A stretch of DNA of 64,000 nt from Dendrobium chrysotoxum. Its lineage: Eukaryota; Streptophyta; Magnoliopsida; Asparagales; Orchidaceae. Shown here piece by piece: positions 1 to 10,305 of this stretch (within the stretch, counting starts at the first letter, position 1; each line of letters starts with the position of its first letter). Where the stretch lies: positions 49,316,365-49,380,364 of the forward strand of contig CM034298.1 of assembly GCA_019925795.1 (NCBI GenBank), read 5' to 3'. Position numbers and translations under genes: made by a program. The notes below the pieces were generated by a model, which was not told the origin of the DNA, ran no database searches, and saw only the letters and a list, made by a program, of their open reading frames with translations.

Positions 1-1667
1 ACATGTGTTGATTAAGATGGACAAGGATTTAGATTATTGTCGTGTTTTTGCTCACCGATCCTATTTCGTGAATAATTTCTTTATGAAACTTATTAAATGG
101 TCTCCCAATTTTGATGTCAATGTGGAATCACCGATGATTCCAATTTGGATTTCTTTTCCTAATTTGCGCCCTCATTTCTTTTCTCCCTGCATTCTTCATG
201 GATTGGGGTCATTGTTTGGGAAACCATTGAAAACAAATAATGCTATTGTGATCGGTTCGCGCCCCTTTGTTGCTCGCGTTCTTGTCGAACTAGATGTCAC
301 TAAACGCTATCATGTTCGCGTCTGGCTCAGTTTTGATAAATTTGGGTATGTTTAAGTTGTGGAAATGGAGGCGTTTTCTCATTTTTGTGTTCATTGTAAG
401 TTGCTTGGCCACTCTGATTTGAATTGCCCTGTGCTACATCCTAAGCATGATGTGAGTTCTGTGAAGGTCGCCAATGCTGCTTTGCCTCCAGCTGATGATG
501 TTGTTCTTCTTCCTAACGTTGGCCCTATTTTGAATTTGGCTGATCCATCTCCTTTTGATGGTCCTCTTGGTCACTCTTCTGGCTTAGTTGTGGGTAGTGA
601 TAACTCAGTTCTTTGTCCCCCCCGTCTCATGTTTCCAATGTTGGTGTTGCTGTTGGTGTGGAGGATGGAGTTGCTCCTAGTGATGGTGGAATGCTTGTTT
701 TGACTTCTCTAAATGATAGGCATGCTGGAAATGTGTTGGTTGTAGCCTCCTCGATTGAACCTGTTGGGCCTTTAAATGAGGCTGCTAATCCTTGTTTGGT
801 TAATTCTATAGCTACCCCCATTGTGTCCCATAACATTGTTGGAGATTCTGGTAGTTTATCTGTTACTTAGCATCATGTGAAAAATGAAGATGTGAGCCCA
901 TTGGGTATTTCATTTTCTGTTGTTCCTGTCGGCAGTCTGGTTGACATGAATGTTGAACCTCTAAATAATGCTCCCATTATTGTGCCATTGGTGAATGTTC
1001 CTATTGAGCTAATTTATTCTGAAAATTTGAATGCCCAAGTCATGGGCAAGTGTATGGATCATAACGATTGGCTGGATGGTTCTTGTTCATCGCAATATCG
1101 GGATGTTGGGGCGCACGTTGACCCTATAGACAATGATGTGTATAATTTAGAAGTAAGTCGTATTTTCCAGAAAGCGTTTGGCGGTGGCAAGCGACGTAGC
1201 CGAAAATCTAAAAAGAAGTAATTGAGTGGTGTATTTTTATTTTTAATATCCTTTTTTTGACCGATTGGTGTTGTTGGGTGTCTTGTGGTTTGATGGAAAA
1301 GCTGTGGGTTGTTGGCTTTTATTTTCGAACTATGATGAGGTAGGCTTCCTGCACGCCCCTTTGGAAGGCCATGGCTTGTTTTGACAACCTTGATGGATCC
1401 TTCTTCTGTGTGTTCAAGGGTTACTTTCGTATTTGGGTTTTCTTGCTGATGTTTATTCTTCCTCCAATGGATGGTCCAAGCCTGGCAACCAAGTGGTGAT
1501 TTTGAGTCCAGCACTTTGAATTAGTTATCCTTTCCAATTTACTTTGCTTTTTGTCGATTAATGTGGTTTTTTTTCATCTTTGTATTTTTCTTTTTTTTGG
1601 CTTTTCTTACCTTATGGTTGTATGTCCCATTTCTTTTGGAATAAAATATGTTTTAAAAAAAACCTCT
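1..1667 (+). mobile_element. L1-type LINE derivative, ORF1 plus 3' UTR only
   Basis: The left part of this element lies outside the window. An ORF1-like coding stretch (to 1221) is followed by about 430 bp of T-rich noncoding DNA. It ends in an AATAAA-like signal (about 1641) and a short A-run at 1653-1660, which looks like a LINE 3' end. No endonuclease or reverse transcriptase sequence lies between ORF1 and the tail. The same layout recurs at about 3950-5911. The target duplication cannot be checked because the 5' end is missing. Confidence 0.6.
5..1221 (+). pseudogene. L1 ORF1 remnant (DUF4283 plus CCHC zinc knuckle)
   Basis: This is the nucleic-acid-binding ORF1 of a plant L1 LINE, broken by stops and frame changes. 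The first piece (5-355) shows the end of a DUF4283-type domain with the pattern IPIWISFPNL. After an in-frame TAA at 353-355 the same protein resumes with a zinc knuckle, FCVHCKLLGHSDLNC, at 386-430. The frame shifts near 620 in a C-run and the tail continues to a basic C-terminus (RRSRKSKKK) at 1221. The family binds RNA in the LINE ribonucleoprotein. Open pieces before 359 begin without ATG, so the real start is outside the window. Confidence 0.7.
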
Positions 1668-2971
1668 GCCATTGAGTTCCTAATACTCTAAGCTACTCAA
1701 TTTAGCCCACCCATATTTTTGGTTGACTTGGGTCAGCCCAATTGAGCAAACTCAAGTTAGCTTAAATGGGTCAAAACCCAATTTAAATTGATTTAGCCTG
1801 AGCCAAGCCTGCCCATGTGATCCAATGCATGCCTTGAGCTTCCCTAAATCTAGCCCAACCTAGGTGAGCTCTTCTTTGGCTAAGACCTAGCTAAAAAATC
1901 CAGAAACAGAGCCATGTGCATTCAAGCATGTCTATCTACTCAAAACAACTCACTAAAAGCCTTCAAACTCTCGTGGACACTTACTTGCACTCCACAAGTT
2001 GAATTTGAATAGGTTTAACTACCTGGTAGGGCCTTAGGTGGTCGAAATTCGATCTATGTACATTTCTAATTCTCTTTATAAACTCCTATTCTCAGAAGTG
2101 CTAAGTTCCTGCATTATGCTCCCTAAGCATCTTGAAAGTGAGAGTGATCAATTCCCACCATATTCTATGCCTCCCAGAGCCTCTTGGTGTAGATTTGAGT
2201 TGAGCACTGATGAGGTCATGATGCTGAATTAGCATTTAGGACTTTATTTATTAATCATCCTCATTCAAATGAACTTAAGAAAATGAGATATCACAATTTT
2301 CCTTTAAGGATCTGATATCTTCTTAAAAAAGGCCAACATTAACATGTAAGAGGTGGTACTGTAAGTGACAATTGAGGTTCAACACTTGATTCAGGGCTTT
2401 GAAATTTCTCTAAATAATAGATGAATTTCAATCAAGGAGTGATCATTATTTTTCAATCACTATTGTCATCTTTTGGCCAAATTATTTTTTTACATATCCA
2501 TCCACGCATGTTCTTTTCTCCCAAAAATTTTTTGCCACAGAACTTTAAGTCCTTGGTTTTCTAAATTTTTTTAAATTGTTATGTTAAATTGCCATATTTT
2601 TGGATTTTGTGAATTTTTAAAATTTAACTAAGAGCCAAAACTTTCTAAAACTTTTGTACATGCTACAAATGTCATGAGCTTTATCATGTTTTTTTAATAT
2701 TAAAATATTATCATTTGATAGAAAAAAAAAATTATAATATTAGTAGTACATAAATATGTGCATTCACTGATTACCAATTTAAAGAATTTTATATGAAAAT
2801 CGTCCAACTTTTTTTTTTAAATGCTCCTCAAAGTAGTGTTTATGAAAAAAAAAAATATTGTCATTGTTATTCATTACTTCGTATGTTGTGTTGTTGTTAT
2901 TGAAAAATTTGTTGAGGGATTGAATGAATGAATTTTCTAAAAATTTTAGTTTTTTTTTAAATAGGACTTCA

Positions 2972-2973
<2 letters not shown>
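1668..2973. other. intergenic, no gene recognised
   Basis: AT-rich DNA with homopolymer runs. At 1690-1830 there are several short direct and inverted copies of GGGTCA/CCCAA-type words, like degraded hAT-type noncoding repeats, but no ends could be defined. The open frame at 2038-2232 starts without ATG and resembles nothing known to me. Confidence 0.4.

Positions 2974-3051
<78 letters not shown>
2974..3051. repeat. (AT)n microsatellite
   Basis: About 39 uninterrupted AT dinucleotides. It generates a spurious Tyr-Ile repeat frame on the minus strand (2946-3221). Confidence 0.97.
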
Positions 3052-3055
<4 letters not shown>

Positions 3056-3940
3056 TTATGGTTCTAATTTGATTTCTATAAAATTGATACAACAATATAT
3101 GATAGCTCAGAGGAGTCTGAATAAAATCATACTTAGGACTTTTATTTTTTGATGTTATAAGTGAATTTGTATCCCAATCTTTACATGATTCTTTCATAAT
3201 TGATAAAATGATAGAAGACAAAGGGATTTACCTGCTATAATTATGCTTGAGATATTGATATGAATGACCTTTTAAGGACACAGTAAGGGTTTCCCTCTAA
3301 CATAGTTTGACAATGTTGATCAAAGAATTATAGTCGGACATGAAGGTCTAAGGATTGAAGTCATGCGACAATTGTCAGAGGACCATAGTCAAGGGATGGT
3401 GGTCCAACAGAGGTGGTCAAGTGGTTTATCGACAGTGTTTAGGCGATAGTTTAATAATGATGGTCAAACGATAGCTTGAAGGTGGTTCTCAAGTGGAGCT
3501 TTGAGATTCTTAAAGCCTATGAGCTCTCTTGAATATCAAGCCCAAATACAAGCTCCAAGACCTCTCATGTAAAAAGTGAGGGCCTATTTATTGATTTTTG
3601 AGAGTGTCATACACCATAAATACGAAGAAAATAGGAACACTACATCAGACGTCTCATATTAATTTCATCAATCATCAATCTTAAAGTTTGGAAGTTTTTA
3701 ATTCAAATATATATGGAGATTCATGCTTGATTAAGGTGATTTTTGATGACATATCAATAATATTTTCTAATTTTATATGGGTTTATAAATTTTGTTTGTT
3801 AGAGCTTATGAAATTTCTCTATCTTATGTTGATGAAATAGAAGTTCAACTTCTTAAAAAAATAAATAATTCATACCCTAAATTCAAAATTCAAAATAATA
3901 ATGTTGCAGCCGGAATGACTACTTTTTATATAAAAAAAAA
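3052..3940. other. intergenic, no gene recognised
   Basis: AT-rich DNA with several scattered GGTCAA words around 3340-3470. At its right end, TTGCAGCCGGAA (3904-3915) and TTGCAGTCGGAA (3944-3955) flank a 28-bp stretch ending in ten A residues. This may be the scar of a very short poly(A)-tailed insertion. Confidence 0.35.
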
Positions 3941-3949
3941 ATTGTTGCA

Positions 3950-5911
3950 GTCGGAAACGAACTGGTGTGGTGTCGGGTCCGTTCGGTTTTCCATTCGCTC
4001 CTCAGCAGGATAGTTCGTCTGGTCATCTTCTCCTCGACCTCTCCCTTTGCGAACTCAAGCAGGCTGGGGAGATCGAACCTAAGCAGGTAAGGGTCCTGTG
4101 CGGCTCCGATCAGGCCCAGGCTAGTCCGAATGTCATTTTGGAAGCTCACGATTCTGGTACAGGGCTGGAGTATTCTGCTGATTTGGGTGCCTCTCATGCC
4201 ATTGGTGGACCGGCTACTGATATGGCAATGGATTTGAGCAATTGTGGAGATGTAATTGCAAAGGAATGTAGGGATTTCAATGCACCTTTGTATTCCACTG
4301 TTGGTTCTGTCTTTGATTGCAGGTGTGTAAAGCCAACTGATGCAGCCATTCATGAGAATTCAAAATCTGCAAACTGCACATCATGTGTTTGCTTAAATGC
4401 CTCGTCAAAAACTACTTGTTTGAATGCCCAAACTGCTTCTCTCCAATAGCCCACCAAGCTTCCATTGGGTTCTAAACCTAGCCAAGAATCCCCCAATGCA
4501 TGGAATAGGTTGAAAGTCTTCAAAATTGATGATGCATCTAAGGCGGCAGTCATGTCAGATGGCGGTTATTCTGTGACTTTGAATATGGAGTCTGTCCATG
4601 CCAGCTTAGCTAGACTTGAAAGAGGGTTAGTGGGCAAGCTTATTGGATGAAGATTGCCTTTTTTGTGCTAAGCAACAAATTAAAGCGAAAATGGTCAATG
4701 TGTGGAGATTTTTAGCTCCTCTCCATCTCTCCGTACTCTTTCATTTGCCTTTGTGAATCTGCCGAGGCTCGTGATGTTGTCCTTATAGGGGGACCGTGGG
4801 TTGTTGGTAGGTTTATTATTGGTTTGGATTGTTGGTCTTGTTCTTTCTCTCCCTAATCAATGGTGGGCCTGTCTTCTCCTGTTTGGATTCGCCTGCCTTA
4901 CTTACCGCTTTTGTATTGGGACAACACCAACCTTGATTGGATAGCTTCTTTCTTTTGTCAACCTCTATGGGTTGATGCTCAAACTAACTCTTGGGAGAGA
5001 AATGCTTTTGCTCGAGTTTGCGTGAGAATGGATCTTGGTGCTAAGTTCTCTCCCGAAGTTTGGATCTCTAGGCTTCATGGAAAATTCTTCCAAAGAGCTG
5101 AATATGAGGGGATCGCTCACTTTTGCTTCCATTGTGGCTTTATTGGGCACAACATTAGCCTTTGTCCAAATGTTCCTCAAGCCTCCAAGCAGCCATTGCA
5201 ACAACCTCAAAGAACATCTATTGAATTGCGTGAAAAATCTGTTTTGCTCAAGGACAAAAGCACCCCCTCTTCAAGTGAGCTGAATATTGACCCAAATTCA
5301 TCTTCCACGATCCAGTCAGCCCTCAACCCACCTCATTTGGAAAGTGAGCTCTCTCCTTCTACTATCATGAAATGTGCGAATGAAGGGAAAATTCCAAAAA
5401 GCTATGGACCTTGGAGTCTAGTTATAGAAAATCTAGGAGACAAAAGAAGAAGATTTCCAATGTTGGTATTGGAGGATAGAAGGCTACTCCCCCTTCCTCA
5501 CAAGTCACTAGTGGGGAAGTTAGTGAACCAACCAAGCAAGTTGCTTCATCTAGGGATGGAGATCTCTCCAACATTCCATTCAAATTCTTCACTGAGGCTT
5601 TCCTCTTGCATCTTAGGCATTCTAGCCCAAGTAAAGATAAAGTCTCCCTGACTCATTTTGCTAAAGAACTTTAACGCTTGGGGCCAATTACTGATCATCC
5701 AAGGAAGCAGAAGAAGGAGGGTGGCTGGGATGACTCCCATTAAGGTTCTCATTGCATGTTTGGAAAGTTTTAGCTTGGTCTATGCTTCTCTCTTTTTTAT
5801 TTTGTTTTGTTGAGGAAGGCTTCCTTATAATGCCTCTTCCCAATTGGTACTATATGTATAATTTTTGACTTTAATTTAATGAATTTTTTTTTTATTTAAA
5901 AAATAAAAAAA
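3950..5911 (+). mobile_element. L1-type LINE derivative with ORF2 deleted
   Basis: ORF1 (3967-5651) runs into the very start of an ORF2. An ATG at 5730 gives MTPIKVLI, the usual ORF2 opening. Sequence then passes directly into a 3' UTR with an AATGAA signal and A-rich tail (5890-5911). Endonuclease, reverse transcriptase and RNase H are all absent, so this is either an internal deletion or an ORF1-only derivative moved in trans. A degenerate match between TTGTTGCAGTCGGAA (3941-3955) and ATATTGCAATCTGAG (5910-5924) may be the old target duplication. Confidence 0.6.
3967..5651 (+). pseudogene. L1 ORF1 (DUF4283 plus CCHC zinc knuckle), broken
   Basis: The N-terminal part (3967-4449) is low-similarity linker. 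After stops at 4447 and 4648 the DUF4283 domain is scrambled by frameshifts across 4650-4860 (pieces reading KMVNVWRFLAPLHL and GGPWVVGRFIIGLD can be seen). It is open again at 4860-5651 with GLSSPVWIRLPYLPLLYWD and PLWVDAQT. The zinc knuckle FCFHCGFIGHNISLC lies at 5121-5165. The block 4863-5165 aligns well with ORF1 of the full-length L1 at 50004-51983, so both belong to one L1 group. The protein would be the RNA-binding partner of the LINE particle. Confidence 0.75.
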
Positions 5912-6244
5912 TATTGCAATCTGAGATCCCGAGCTTGTGATTTTTTATAATAACAAATATTATTGATTGTATTTTTATTTCTTCTAATATTATAGTGTAT
6001 ATTTATTTTTGTGTGTACTAACATTTCAAGTACATAATGCACCGTGCGACAAAAAATTCAGGGCTCAAATTTGGGTATAATAAGATAATGTTTTGTAAGA
6101 GTTTATATTTTTCCTTTTTTTTTTAATATTTCTTGAGTAAAAGTCATATAAAGGTGTATGCAAACTTGATGATCGTGCATACACATACGAGGTAATGAGA
6201 AAATGAATTTCAAAATTTTAAACTAATTATATCATACAAAATAG

Positions 6245-6860
6245 ATCGTATTGTACGATCAATTATTTAAAAAATTAACTAAAATGGATAATTGAGTAAT
6301 TAAGGTTTTTGAACTAATCGTACTGTATGTACCAGATTGTACAAGATGATCATTTTAACTCAAAAATCCTAACCGCTAATCAAAATTAGGTAAATATTTT
6401 AATATTTAAATTTTGAACAGATTATACTATACAAACCCATTGGTACTGTACGATATTTAAAATATTACTTAAATTAATTCCTATAATTAGTCAGTTAAAT
6501 CAAGTTTTAATAAACATGACAGATCGTATAATACGATATAGATCATACTGAGTGATTGGCAAAGATGAAACTCGGTTATCCTAGGAATTATCCTGGATAA
6601 AATTTTGATTTTTGAACTAATCGCACTGTATGATGCAAATCATCTGGATGATTGGCAGAAATAATTTTTAATCATCTCGGAGTTGTCTTATACGATCTTA
6701 AGATGAATGAACTAATCGTACCATATGGTCCAATGATCGTACTGTATAATTGGTAGCTAAGCTTGAATAGTTCATACTACGGCAGTATAAGACATATTGG
6801 ATGAAATAGATTTTTTACATAATCGTATTGTATGAACCCACATCATACTATATGAATAAA
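6245..6860. repeat. palindrome array, ATCGTACTGTACGAT family
   Basis: At least seven degenerate copies of a 15-bp dyad: ATCGTATTGTACGAT (6245), ATCGTACTGTATGTA (6317), TGGTACTGTACGAT (6441), ATCGTATAATACGAT (6523), ATCGCACTGTATGAT (6620), ATCGTACTGTATAAT (6736) and ATCGTATTGTATGAA (6822). They sit upstream of the LTR TATA box, where retrotransposon enhancers usually lie. Function is unknown. Confidence 0.8.
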
Positions 6861-6899
6861 AACAACAGAATTGAAATTGTAGGGTTTTTGAAAACCTCA

Positions 6900-6907
6900 T
6901 ATATAAA
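6900..6907 (+). promoter_or_regulatory. TATA box of the Copia-1 LTR
   Basis: TATATAAA in the context CCTCATATATAAATGC. It occupies the same place as CCTCATATAAAAGATC in the Copia-2 LTR, after the palindrome array and before the leader repeats. Confidence 0.65.
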
Positions 6908-7134
6908 TGCTCTTATTGGACTTTACAAAAATCTTTGACTATTGAGAGAGTTCTGTAAGAGTCCCTTGAGAGGTCTTAGAGCTTGGAGAGGAAGAAGAAG
7001 TTGTGTGAGAGGAAAAGCAGTGTGAGGGGGTTCATGCGGTTGCTCCAATCAAGCTTCTGCCTTGATTCCTCCAAGTGTCTTTGTTGTTCTTTTGGGTAGC
7101 TCAGGGGAGAAAGCTTTCAAGGCTAAATATCCAG

Positions 7135-7318
7135 GTTCTATGCTTCATTAGGAGGGTGAAAATGATTCTAAGTTCTCTGTCTCACTAGGAGGGTGAAAAG
7201 GATTCCAGGTTCTTTGCCTTACTAGGAGGGTGAAAAAGAGTCAAGGTTCTCTATCTGATCAGGAGGGTGGAAAAGATTTAGGTTCTCTGTCGCACTATAG
7301 AAGGGTGGAAGTGATTTT
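7135..7318 (+). repeat. 36-37 bp tandem repeat in LTR leader
   Basis: Five imperfect units, each with a GGTTCTCTG-like start and an AGGAGGGTGAAAA core, starting near 7135, 7172, 7209, 7245 and 7282. Copia-2 has the equivalent repeat with a 39-41 bp period. Confidence 0.85.
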
Positions 7319-7806
7319 GTAAGGGCTTCTTCGTCTTGTTATGGGAGCTAAAGGAGAGACTAAAGATTTAGTGCAATACCCAGAGAGGAGGATTTCAGGG
7401 AGTGAATGTAGGTCAAGGTTGACCAAATCACCATAAATTTTTGGTGTGCTCATTTTTGTTTCTTTTTAGCACTTTATTTTCTGCATTTTTTATTTCTCAC
7501 AAGTTTACTTTCATGTAAATCTGAGTTGAGAAATATTGAGATTGTTGTTTTATATTAACTTCTATCAAAAAAATATATTTTCATAATTATTTCTCTATAA
7601 AATCAAAACAAAAAAATAACATTTGATTTTTTATATCATTAGCTTCCACATTACAAGATTTGATTTTTAATTTAAGTTGTGAATTTGATTTAAACTTTTA
7701 AAAAAAGATATTTTTGAAAAAGAAAATTTTAAAACACCAATTCACCCCATCTTGGTGTGCCTTGGGTAGTTCAAGTAGGTCTAATGATCTGAATTGAACT
7801 TTTAAT

Positions 7807-7818
7807 TAGTATCAGATC
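7807..7818 (+). promoter_or_regulatory. primer binding site of Copia-1
   Basis: TAGTATCAGATC, two mismatches from the copia-type TGGTATCAGAGC that pairs with the 3' end of initiator tRNA-Met. It lies two bases after the LTR. Confidence 0.75.
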
Positions 7819-7839
7819 GGGTCTCAGAATTAGAAAATC

Positions 7840-10263
7840 CACCACAGAGGGTTATTCAATAACTCATCCACCACCATTCGATAATATTCCATTTGTTTTT
7901 TAGAAAATTCGTATGTCTATATTTTTACAATTAGTTAATTTTTGAATGTGGCATATGATACAAGAAAGTTATTATGCACCGTTTAGATTTGTTAATGGTA
8001 TTAAGGTTGAAATACTTTTTTAGTGAATGGAGCAATGAGGCTAGAGATCTTGCACAACTTAATGCTAAATATTTAAATTATTTTTTTGTGCACTTAAATC
8101 TAAGGATTGCTTGTGAGTCTCTACTTATACCAATGGAAAAGAGATTTAAGATAGACTGGGCATTATGTATAAAGGAACTTATGAAGTCAAACAATTCCGA
8201 TTAAATCTTTTACCGTATGAATATGAACTCTTCCGTATGAAACTTAGTGAATCAATTTCTGACATGTATATTAGGTTCACAAAAATAGTGACATCTTTGT
8301 ATGCTCTAGGAAGAGAATTCTCTAACTCAGAAAAGGTTAATAAAATTCTTTGTTATCTGTCTGATAGCTTTATTGCAAAAGTCATCGCTATTTTTGAATC
8401 TAAGGATTTAAATGTTTACTCTATTGGTAATCTATTTGGCTCTCCCATTGCTTACGAGCAAAATGTGAGCCAAAGACTTTTGAATGCAGGTGATAGGAAA
8501 AAGAAAAAGATTGTGGCACTAAAGGATGATGATTCTAATAGCAATAACTTTGTAGCTAAAGAAGACGATGATATAACATTGATGAGCTAGAAATTCATGA
8601 GCTTTCTAAAGTGAAAGCAAAGACGTCATCAATAGTGGAACAAACATAAATCAAGTAAAAGTACTAATGTTTCCTCTAATACTATCTATTTAGAATGCAG
8701 GAAACCATAACACATGAGATCTAATTTTTCCAACATAAAGACTCACCCTACCAAGGAGAAAGGTGAAGAAAAATCTAATTTGAAAAAGGGAAAGCAGAGG
8801 ATGCAAAAAGTATTTTGGGCAGACTCCGCCTTAGATTCATCAGAACATGAAGCAGATAAGGTAACAAATTTGTGCCTTATGACACATAATAATCTTGATC
8901 ATTCTAATCAAGATGACGTATGTCAACTATCTTATGATGAGCTATTTATTATTTTTGAAAGAATTCATCACTCATATAGGAAGTTAAAAAAATTGCATGC
9001 TAGTTTAAATTTAAGTAATAATAGACCTAGTGAGGGCATTGTGACTTTGGCCGATCAAGTCATTAATAAGAGTACACGTTTTAGATATCTTGGATCTATT
9101 GTTCAGAGTGATGGTGATAAAGATGGGGATATTATCAGCAGAATCCAAGTTGGATGGTTGAAGTGGAGGAATGCATCAGGCTTATTGTGTGATAGAAAAG
9201 TACCTCTCAAACTTAAGGGAAAATTCTATAAGATGGTGGTGAGACCTGCAATGCTTTATGGTGCCGAATGTTGGCCATTAAAAGAGAAGCATAATTCTAA
9301 GTTAAGTGTTGCAGAGATGAGGATGCTCAGGTGGATGAGTGGCTTTACCCTTAGAGATAGGATACGAAATGAGCATATTCGTGAAAAGGTTGGAGTAGCT
9401 CCAGTGGAAGATAAGATTAGAGAGAGTCGCCTTAGATGGTTTGGTCACGTAAAACGGCGGCCTCCCGATGACCCGGTTAGGAAAGTAGAGGTCTTAGATT
9501 TGACTTATGTTAAGAAAGGTAGAGGTAGACCAAAAAAGACTTGGTTAGAAAATATTAAAAATGATCTTTCTTTATTAGATTTAAACGAGAATTTGACTTT
9601 TAACAGGACACAATGGAGAAAAAGGATTCATGTAGCCGACCCCACGTAGTGGGATAAAGGCTTGATGTTGTTGTTGTTGTTGTAGTTTAAATTTAAAATT
9701 TAATGAATTAGAAAATGACATGATAGTTTTAGAACTGAGGACATTGCACTAGATAAAGAGCATGATACTCGTTGAATTTGATGATTTGAATAAGAAACAT
9801 ATTGAACTCAGCAAGTCGCCTGAATCCTTGAAATCCAAACATATTGAATTAGAGGATGCATTTAAGGAATTATAAATACTTGGAATCAAACTAGACCATA
9901 GTGAACATGCATTAAAAAGTGAAGTTGACAGCTATAAGAAGGTAAATGAGTTTTTGAAAGAGAAAATTCATGCACTCCAAAATAATAAGTCACCTACACT
10001 AGCACAATGGTATAACCCTAAAATACAGCATGCATCTCATATTCCTAGAAGGAGGCACTACCACTCACATGGGTTAGTGAATATATTTCTAGGTGTTAGG
10101 TGCTATTCTTGTGGCATGGTAGGACAAATAGCCTGCACTTGCACTCTACACTATATAATACATCTAGTATGGGCCAAAATCATCTGCATCATAGCATAAC
10201 ATGTATTTATTAAAGCATAAGGTGGAACCCAAACTCACTTGGGTTCCCAAATCTAACCCTTGA
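7840..10263 (+). pseudogene. Copia-1 gag, broken and interrupted by an RTE LINE
   Basis: Capsid-like protein of the virus-like particle. Pieces match the open Copia-2 gag in order. DLAQLNAKYLN is at about 8048, the YELFRMKLSESISDMY block at 8222-8270 and ALGREF-to-IAYEQ at 8305-8460. Then come the basic/acidic linker (8740-8960), the charged coiled-coil region (9700-9960) and the HYHSHGLVNIFLGV block (10050-10095). The canonical zinc knuckle has decayed (ECRK at about 8696 is followed by stops). The gag stop is probably TGA at 10261-10263 after TWVPKSNP, matching WVPNTNI before the stop in Copia-2. An RTE fragment (9015-9682) splits the reading frame. Confidence 0.8.
9001..9696 (+). mobile_element. 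5'-truncated RTE LINE inserted in Copia-1 gag
   Basis: The insert (9015-9682) is flanked by a perfect 14-bp target duplication, TAGTTTAAATTTAA, at 9001-9014 and 9683-9696. It encodes the C-terminal end of an RTE polyprotein (from NNRPSEGIVTL to RKRIHVADPT) and stops at 9647. It ends in GATG(TTG)n, the typical 3' end of plant RTE LINEs. This copy is open across its whole length, so it looks young compared with its host element. Confidence 0.95.
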
Positions 10264-10305
10264 TTGACATTGTAGGGATGCTCTCACAAAAGGCCTAGTG
10301 AGAGC

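Larger units (their letters stand above)
5936..7804 (+). repeat. 5' LTR of Copia-1
   Basis: About 1.87 kb, starting TGTGATTTTTTATAATAAC and ending just before the primer site. It contains a palindrome array (6245-6860), a TATA box (6900) and a 36-37 bp tandem repeat in the transcribed leader (7135-7318), in the same order as in the Copia-2 LTR. The candidate 5-bp target sequence before it is GAGCT, with no partner to compare. Confidence 0.75.

Noticed and set aside
2946..3221. Open frame with a long Ile-Tyr run (minus strand)
   Set aside because: It is the translation of the (AT)n microsatellite at 2974-3051.
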